A stretch of DNA of 64,000 bases from Certhia americana (lineage: Eukaryota; Chordata; Aves; Passeriformes; Certhiidae). This document shows positions 58,101 to 64,000 of this stretch, in pieces. The stretch spans positions 6,722,225 through 6,786,224 of the forward strand of contig CM031872.1 of NCBI GenBank assembly GCA_018697195.1. The letters run 5' to 3'. The translations under genes were made by a program, and so were the position numbers. Numbering within the stretch: position 1 is the first letter of the stretch; the number at the start of each line of letters is the position of its first letter. The notes under the pieces are model-generated. The model did no database searches. It was not told where the DNA came from and saw only the letters and a program-made list of their open reading frames with translations.

Positions 58101-60132
58101 CTGAGGAATGCGGCATCCCCCTGCCAAGGGAAGAGCCTGGCATTAAGATGGAAAGGCTCTGGGCTCTGCAGCTCAGCGTCCTCACACAGATGTCTGATGA
58201 GAGCACAGGCTCCAAGCAGCCCCGGCACACCGGGCACAGCACACATGCCTCTGCAGTGTCCCTGTCCCTGCGGGCACCGGGAGGGCCGGGCAGGACACGA
58301 GCACGTGTGCAGCAGCTGTGCATCCCTGTCCCCACCCGTGAGCCTGCAGGGTGGCTGGGATGTCACATCGGAAGAGGACAGCATGAACAGGATGGCGCTG
58401 GCAAGGGACGCTGTCAGATCTGAGGAGCTGCCAGCCCTTTCGGGGCCGTGCTGTGCTGCAGGGTGAGCAGCAGGGCCTCCGGAGGCTTCTGCAGAGGAGC
58501 TGCCCTTCCACACAGAGCTGAGTGCTAGGAGCTGGCACGGAGAGCAGGACCTGGCCTGCTGGAGGATAGGTGCTGGGACCAGGACAGCCCAGTGTGTGCA
58601 CCCAGGTGCTGACCCAAGGGACAGCACACATTCTGGCCCCGCAGGAAATCCCTCTCACTGAGCAGCTTTGGCAGGTCACTTGCAGGCTCCATTTGGGCTT
58701 TAAAAGCTGCTGACATCCTTTGGGACATATTGCTTTCCCTGAGAGGGAACCAAGAGCTGTGGAAACTACTTGCGTGCCCTGGGCAGACGTGGAGACAAGC
58801 AGGGCAGGATCTTTACACATGAGATGCTGAGCACAGGTCTGAGGACACAGGCTGTATTTTGCGCTGGGGTTTCCCACCCTGGGGTGTTAGTGAGGGGTTG
58901 TGCTGCTCAAGAGCACAGGGCATCAAATCCTGCAGCTTCCATGAGCCCCCAAAACCCCTGTCTCTGTCAGCTTTATCCCTGGGTCCTGCTCTGTGTTCCC
59001 TCTCAGACCAGCAGCAGTGGGATCCCCTCCACGGCACCCTCATACCCACAGCCCACAGCCCCCCCTTACTGATGACAGCTGAGGCCTGGTGCTGGTGACA
59101 CTGATCTGTGAGGTTCCCCTTATGGGATGCTCAGCCCACTGGTGCCTCCCACTCCCTGTGATCTCTCATTCCATGTCCCCAGGCCTCACTCTGATTTTAA
59201 TGAGGAGGTAGCTGAGAATTAGGGTAAAAACCCTTAAGAATGCCTCGCACGGCTGTGCTGTATGGCAGGATACTTGCGATGTCCCGAAGGGAATCATCCC
59301 ACATGTGTTTCACATAGCCTGAATTTGCGGGCAGCCCTCCTATCTCTGCATTGGCCCAACCCCTCCCCGTGTCCTTTCTTCACACCGGCTACCCACGGGC
59401 TCTCCTCAGCTTCAGTGAAGCCTTCAGCCCCCTCAAGGTTTGGGGAGCGGCCACTAGCTGTACCGAGGGCTCACCTCCGGGGGTTTGCCCCCTTCGCGGG
59501 TGGCAAAACCTTCCGCTCTAGGAAGCGTCGCCCTTCACCATCCTCCGGTACTGACGCGATGCAAAGAGCATCACCACCCTCCTGTGCCTGCGCCAGGCAC
59601 TGCACTGCTCGGGAACCCCGGGGAAATGCTTACAAACGGGATCAGTCCAGGAGTTTTTAATTCCTAGTGCCTGGGAAAGCACTAAGAGGAGCTGGAACTG
59701 GGAAATCTCTACTACTGGGATGCCACACAAATACTCAGCAGAAAGGGGCCCAGGAACAGGACGTGCCTGTGGCTTTCTGATTTATTTGTTTGGTTTTTAA
59801 CAAAATAAATGTGCCTTTTGCTGTGTCTGAAGCACCAGCGACCCGAGGCATCCCAGGGGATCTCTGCAGTTACTGCTATCCTGCAAAAACTCCCAACAGC
59901 TTGTGCTGGGTCACACAGGGCTGTGGGTGCCCTGCCGTGGTATGGCTGGGAGGAGAACAGAAGTCATGGATTGGGATTGAAGAATTCCTGAGCCAGCACT
60001 TTCCTCCTGGCTGATGTCCCATGACTGGGGATGCTCCTGTACCTGCAGTACCTGCAGCCCATGCTGAGAACACAACCCCCTCAATGGGGCTCTGCCCCCT
60101 CGTCTTCAGGCTTCCTGTAAGGTCACAAGCCA

Positions 60133-60135
<3 letters not shown>

Positions 60136-60175
<40 letters not shown>
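60136..60175. repeat. Poly(A) tract, 40 bases
   Basis: Forty uninterrupted A residues preceded by GCCAGTT. No recognisable retrocopy lies immediately upstream. A T-rich tract follows at about 60330-60370. Confidence 0.95.
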
Positions 60176-60179
<4 letters not shown>

Positions 60180-62689
60180 GGGTTGGACTTTTTTCGTCTT
60201 TCTCCTGGTTTTCTCAGGCTCCTCTTCAAACCACCATGCCTCTGGAAGTAGTGTGGCATGTCTGAGAACCTCCCTCTCCATCACTCCCCAGCACAGGGCA
60301 TCTCAAGGGTGGGCACTGAACTTTTGGTTGTTTTTTTTTTTTTTTGTTTTGTTTTGGTTTCTTTTCTGTTTATTTCTTTTTGCCCTGCAAACAATTGCAG
60401 GAAATTAAGCTGGTTTTAAGCCACAAAGAGCCTCACATTTCACATAGTTCAGCTCCTCCATTTACTCAAAAGGGGGCATAGCTTTGCAGCACCTGCCGGC
60501 TCCCAGATTGGGGAATCCCACATGGGACAACTCCAAACCAGCAGCTTGAGCTTGGGTGCAGCAACTTTTCCACCTGAGGATCCTCCATCGTCTATAAACG
60601 CTCCAAGGAGCAACACACGATTTCTGGATGTGTCCCTTGGAGCTCGGTTTGGAGACTTCCTTGGCAAGAAATCAAATGTGTGAACTTCAGGCTCCAGATT
60701 AGGGGTTGCTGCTCCTGGTTGGTGAGACCTCTCTTGATCTGGGGCTACCACAGATCTGCCATGCAGAGAATGAGTCTGTCCAGAAGGTGCCTGCGAGATG
60801 GGAGCTGCCATGGCTGGATGCTGAGAGAGCTGAGAGACAACAACGGAGGCACTTCAGATCCCGGCTGACACTCTGCTCGGAGCGGCTGGGTGGGATCTGC
60901 AGCGCCGGGCAGCAGCGAGTGGGATGTCCCGAAAACGCCTGAGGTTCCATGAGGTGATCTTCATGTGGGAGCCCCTTTGGGAGAGGGAAGGAGCTTAGGA
61001 CATGGGGGCTGCAAGGTCTCAGGGTCCTCCAGAGCCTGTCTGTGCCTGAAGTGCAGCCTCGCAACTCCCTACAAAGCGAGCTGTTCAGGAACAGGGCTGC
61101 GCATGGAAATCTGGGGCTAACACACAAACCCAGCCAGTCCTGAGGCTCTGCGAGGAAGGGGAAAGTGCTGCTGGAGAGAGCCACAGCGACATCCCCTGCG
61201 CAGGCAGGGACACGCCAGGCACAGCCGGCAGGGCTGGGTACACCGCAGGACACTTGGGTAGAGGATAACTCTTTTTTTATTCCTGATTAGTCAAATAGAT
61301 GAGTTTTTCTCTGGGGAAACAGCTCAATATGAGAAAACTGCGCCCAGTGAAAGGACAGGAACTGCTGGTGGTTCTCTTCCAGGTGACCCTACGATGGCAG
61401 AAAAGCCATGAGGGGTCTGTGCAGGAGTTCTGCAGCTCTCAAACCCAAGAGCTGTGTGCTGTGTGCTGATTTTTCACAACACATGCTCTGCTGCACCCCC
61501 ACTCTCAGTCCTTGGAGGGGAAACTGCGGCACAGAAGTACATGAGGCCCCCCTCTCGATTTTAGAATTGGTCAGAGGAGGGTCAGCTTCTCCCCCAAGAA
61601 ATCCCAGGCCTCCATCTTCCTTTCCCTCCACCATCTGGAAGGTCACTGAGTCTCCTTTCAGGGAAACTACACTCTGGGAGCTGCCTGCCCAGCAGGCTCA
61701 GGGACAGAGGGATCAGCCACAGAAGGAAGGCAGGGGAGCTGGGGGTTTGCAGGCAGGTGCTGGCAGCTCCATCTCAGGGCCCGTGCTGCCAGGCTCCCAA
61801 CACCCTCTGGAGCTCTCCTGCTTGTTCCATGAGTGCCAAGGGGCTGGCCTGGGCAGACCTTGCTCCTCAGGACAGGTGAGAAATATTTTCTGTTGTCAGA
61901 AGGATGGCCAGAAGGAAGTGGCTTTGCCTTTTGCAAAATGTGTGGGAAATGTAATTCACTCCCAGGAGAATTCAGCTGCAATTTGAGGTATTTGTCCCCA
62001 GCCTGTCAAGGAGGATGCTGCCCCATCATCCCTGAGGCTCAGGGGAGGGACTGGTTCTGCATGGAACAGCTTGTGGGAAGGTGTTGGCACAAGCCACTTT
62101 GGAGGCCTTGGGGGTGGGAAGAGTGACAGTAGCTGAGGACATCACATTAGGGTCACATGGCAGGAACATGAATGGGGGAGGGTGGAGGGTGCTGAATATT
62201 TGCATCTTTTCTACTGCAGCGCTTCTGGTGCCAGGTACTGGTACGGGTACCAACATCCCTCTCCTTGCCCTGGCACAGCCACGTCCTCACTCTATCCAGT
62301 GGAGTGTCATGTGTCACCATCCAGCGGTGTCCTGGAAACCCCCCAAACCCACCCTGGAAAAGGTCCTCTTAGGGGGCACAAGGCCACACCACAGCCAAGC
62401 TGTGCTGCAGGCATGAGGAGCCCAGCACAGCCTTGGCACTGTGGTCTCAGGGCTGGACAGGTCAGACACAGCCAGGCAGGGGGTGTGGGACCCTGGACTG
62501 CAGGGACCTGGGTGCCCGTGGGGACAGGAAAAGCCTGGCAGGGGGCTTGGGGGCGGCCAGAGCGTGCAGACTTGGTGTCTCCTGCCTGGTGCTCAGGACA
62601 TGTGCACAGTGTTCAGGGTTTGCTGATTCCCACAGACCTGTGAAGTGCAGTGCCCCCCTCCCAGTCCCTGCTTGCTGCCTGGAACCAGT

Positions 62690-63130
62690 GTAATGTCAGT
62701 GCTGGTGCCAGTACCCAGAGTTCAGTGCCCAGTGCATGGCACACAGTGCTGGTGCCGGTGGTGGTACCAGGGGCTGTGTCAGTGCCTGGTCCTGGTGGTG
62801 GTGACAGCACATGGTGGCCTGCCTGCTGTGTGGTGCTGGTGCCAGTGTCCATGCTATCCACTGCTGCTGCCCAGTTCCTGGTACCAGTGGCTGGTGCTGG
62901 TTTGGTGCCTCAGGACTGGTGGTCTTGCCTGGTGCCCAATGCCTCTGTCCAGTGCCCACCTCCCGTTGCCCTCTGCCCCTTTCCAAGTGGTCCTGTACAG
63001 TTCTGGTCCCAGAGCCTCCTGACCAATGTCTCTGTCCACTGCCAAGCTCCCAGTGCCAAGTGTCTATTGCCCAGTGCCTGGTATTGGTTCCGAGTTCCTT
63101 GTGACCCCTGCCCTGTGCCAGTGTCCAGTG
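62690..63130. repeat. Degenerate CAGTGCC/TGGTGCC low-complexity repeat
   Basis: GTGCC, GTGCTGGTGCC and CCAGTGCC words recur with irregular spacing. They open long frames on both strands that have no domain content. Confidence 0.65.
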
Positions 63131-63199
63131 GGCTGGGCTGGTGGGTTGGTGTTGGGGCAGGGCAGTGGGTGGGTGCCATGTGTTGGGTGCCGGGCGGTA

Positions 63200-63352
63200 G
63201 GTGCTGGGTGTGGGCCGGTCTGTCTGTCTGTCTGTGTGTCACTCGGGGCCGGTCCGTCTGTCCGTCGGTCGCTCGGGGCGGCGCCGCTTGGGGCGGTCCG
63301 TGCAGGAGGAAGCGCAGCCGGGGCAGGGCAGCCCCGCAGCGGCCGGAGCTCG
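63200..63352 (+). promoter_or_regulatory. CYSRT1 promoter region and presumed untranslated exon 1
   Basis: A CpG-rich stretch with GTCTGTCTGTCT and GTCCGTCGGTCG tetranucleotide runs ends in a good donor (GGAGCTCG/GTGAGT, exon end 63352). It pairs with the acceptor CCCGCAG at 63895 immediately before the CYSRT1 start. The transcription start cannot be placed exactly. Confidence 0.6.
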
Positions 63353-63895
63353 GTGAGTACCGGGGGATCGCTGCCCCCACCCTGCCCGTGTCCTGCTTGC
63401 TCCCTGCCTGCTCCCTCCTGCGCCCCTTCCCCTGCCTGCCCCTCTTCTTCCTCTGCGCTCCCGCCCCGATTCCCTGTATCCCACCGTCTGTCCCGGCCCC
63501 AGCCCCTATCCCTTGTCCTGTCCCATCCTCCTCTGCCTCTCTACTCCCCTGCACCCCCTTTCCTCCCTCTCCTCTCCCCACTCCTTTCCTTCCTGCTCTG
63601 TGTCCCCCTAGAAATTCTTACCCCACCCCACTGCCCTACCTGTACTCTGTGTCCCACTCAGCACCCCTTCCTGCCCTGCTTACCCACTGCACCCCCATGC
63701 CTGCCTTCTGTCCTGGCTCTGGTGAGTCCATGTGTACCTTGTGGGGCTCCCTTGGGGCTGTCAGGGAGTTGGGAGCACAGCTCTGCACCCTGCACCCCGA
63801 CCAGTGGGGTCTGCTGGGGGTCCCTTCCCCTGCTGTGAGAACAACCCCAGCACTGACACCCCCCACCTCACGGTAACAGGGGCTCTGTCCCGCAG

Positions 63896-64000
63896 GGTGG
63901 TGGGGAATTCCAGACAGGCCACATGTGCTGACAAGGGGCAGGGAGATGGATCGTGGAATCACCGTGGAGAACCCCTATGCCAGTGTCAACATCCCACGGG
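63896..64000 (+). CDS. CYSRT1: Cysteine-rich tail protein 1, 5' end only
   Basis: The second exon starts at 63896, after CCCGCAG. The start codon at 63946 opens 18 codons, MDRGITVENPYASVNIPR, before the window ends. The NPYA-x-x-x-IPR segment matches the N-terminus of mammalian CYSRT1, and its place next to RNF208 matches the human order. The cysteine-rich tail is outside the window. A three-codon upstream frame (ATG TGC TGA, 63923-63931) precedes the start. Only the N-terminus is visible, so the name rests on a short match plus synteny. Confidence 0.75.

Larger units (their letters stand above)
45714..63199. other. Long interval between RNF208 and CYSRT1 without a supportable coding gene
   Basis: About 17.5 kb. 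It holds a 44-bp minisatellite, a CA microsatellite with an assembly gap, a CpG island, an AT-rich stretch at 50.4-52.1 kb, homopolymer tracts and cytosine/guanine-biased chance frames of up to about 400 aa. None of the frames has a recognisable domain, and their splice context is not convincing. An untranslated RNF208 exon or a non-coding RNA could be present. Confidence 0.5.

Noticed and set aside
55404..58466. Frames of 177-288 codons at 55.4-58.5 kb
   Set aside because: They overlap one another in several frames, lack domains or a convincing splice context, and have Pro/Gly/Arg/Ser composition typical of chance frames in GC-rich DNA.
59804..59809. AATAAA at 59804 (plus) as a gene end
   Set aside because: No coding sequence lies upstream for it to terminate; the hexamer alone is too common.
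60136..60175. Poly(A) tract as the tail of a processed retrocopy
   Set aside because: The preceding bases do not resemble a known mRNA 3' end, and no target-site duplication was found by eye.
62650..63876. 408-codon plus-strand frame upstream of CYSRT1
   Set aside because: It runs through low-complexity CAGTGCC repeats, across a good splice donor and the presumed intron. Its composition is Val/Pro/Cys-biased with no recognisable domain.

Overview
The window is vertebrate, and most likely bird, genomic DNA. All genes have GT-AG introns, and the intergenic and intronic DNA carries many truncated CR1-type LINE 3' ends. The gene order TMEM203 - NDOR1 - RNF208 - CYSRT1 matches human 9q34.3, whose avian counterpart is a small GC-rich chromosome. 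The exact species cannot be read from the sequence. A 10-N assembly gap lies inside a CA repeat.

Layout. Positions 1-14.4 kb hold two complete, divergent ENTPD8-like ecto-nucleotidase genes arranged tail to tail: copy A on the plus strand (106-5288, 9 coding exons, 501 aa) and copy B on the minus strand (7138-14411, 9 coding exons, 496 aa). Both keep all five apyrase conserved regions and both terminal membrane anchors. From 14.4 to 20.5 kb there is non-coding DNA with an LTR-like AT-rich block and a duplicated 120-bp module. TMEM203 (minus, single exon, 136 aa) and NDOR1 (plus, 14 coding exons, 596 aa) diverge from a shared CpG-rich promoter that has an 89-bp tandem duplication and three TGACGTCA boxes.

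A 319-aa RING protein with a hydrophobic C-terminal tail lies at 37461-38420 (plus). It does not fit the human gene order and I could not name it. RNF208 (minus, 265 aa, long 3' UTR with a poly(A) signal at 43449) follows. About 17 kb of DNA with no supportable coding gene separates RNF208 from the 5' end of CYSRT1, whose first 18 codons are the last bases of the window.

Roles. The two NTPDases are expected to hydrolyse extracellular nucleotides. TMEM203 is an ER membrane protein. NDOR1 is the FAD/FMN diflavin reductase that supplies electrons to cytosolic Fe-S assembly. The two RING proteins are predicted E3 ubiquitin ligases. Gene models were assembled by hand from splice-site consensus, reading-frame continuity and family knowledge; no alignment or expression data were available.
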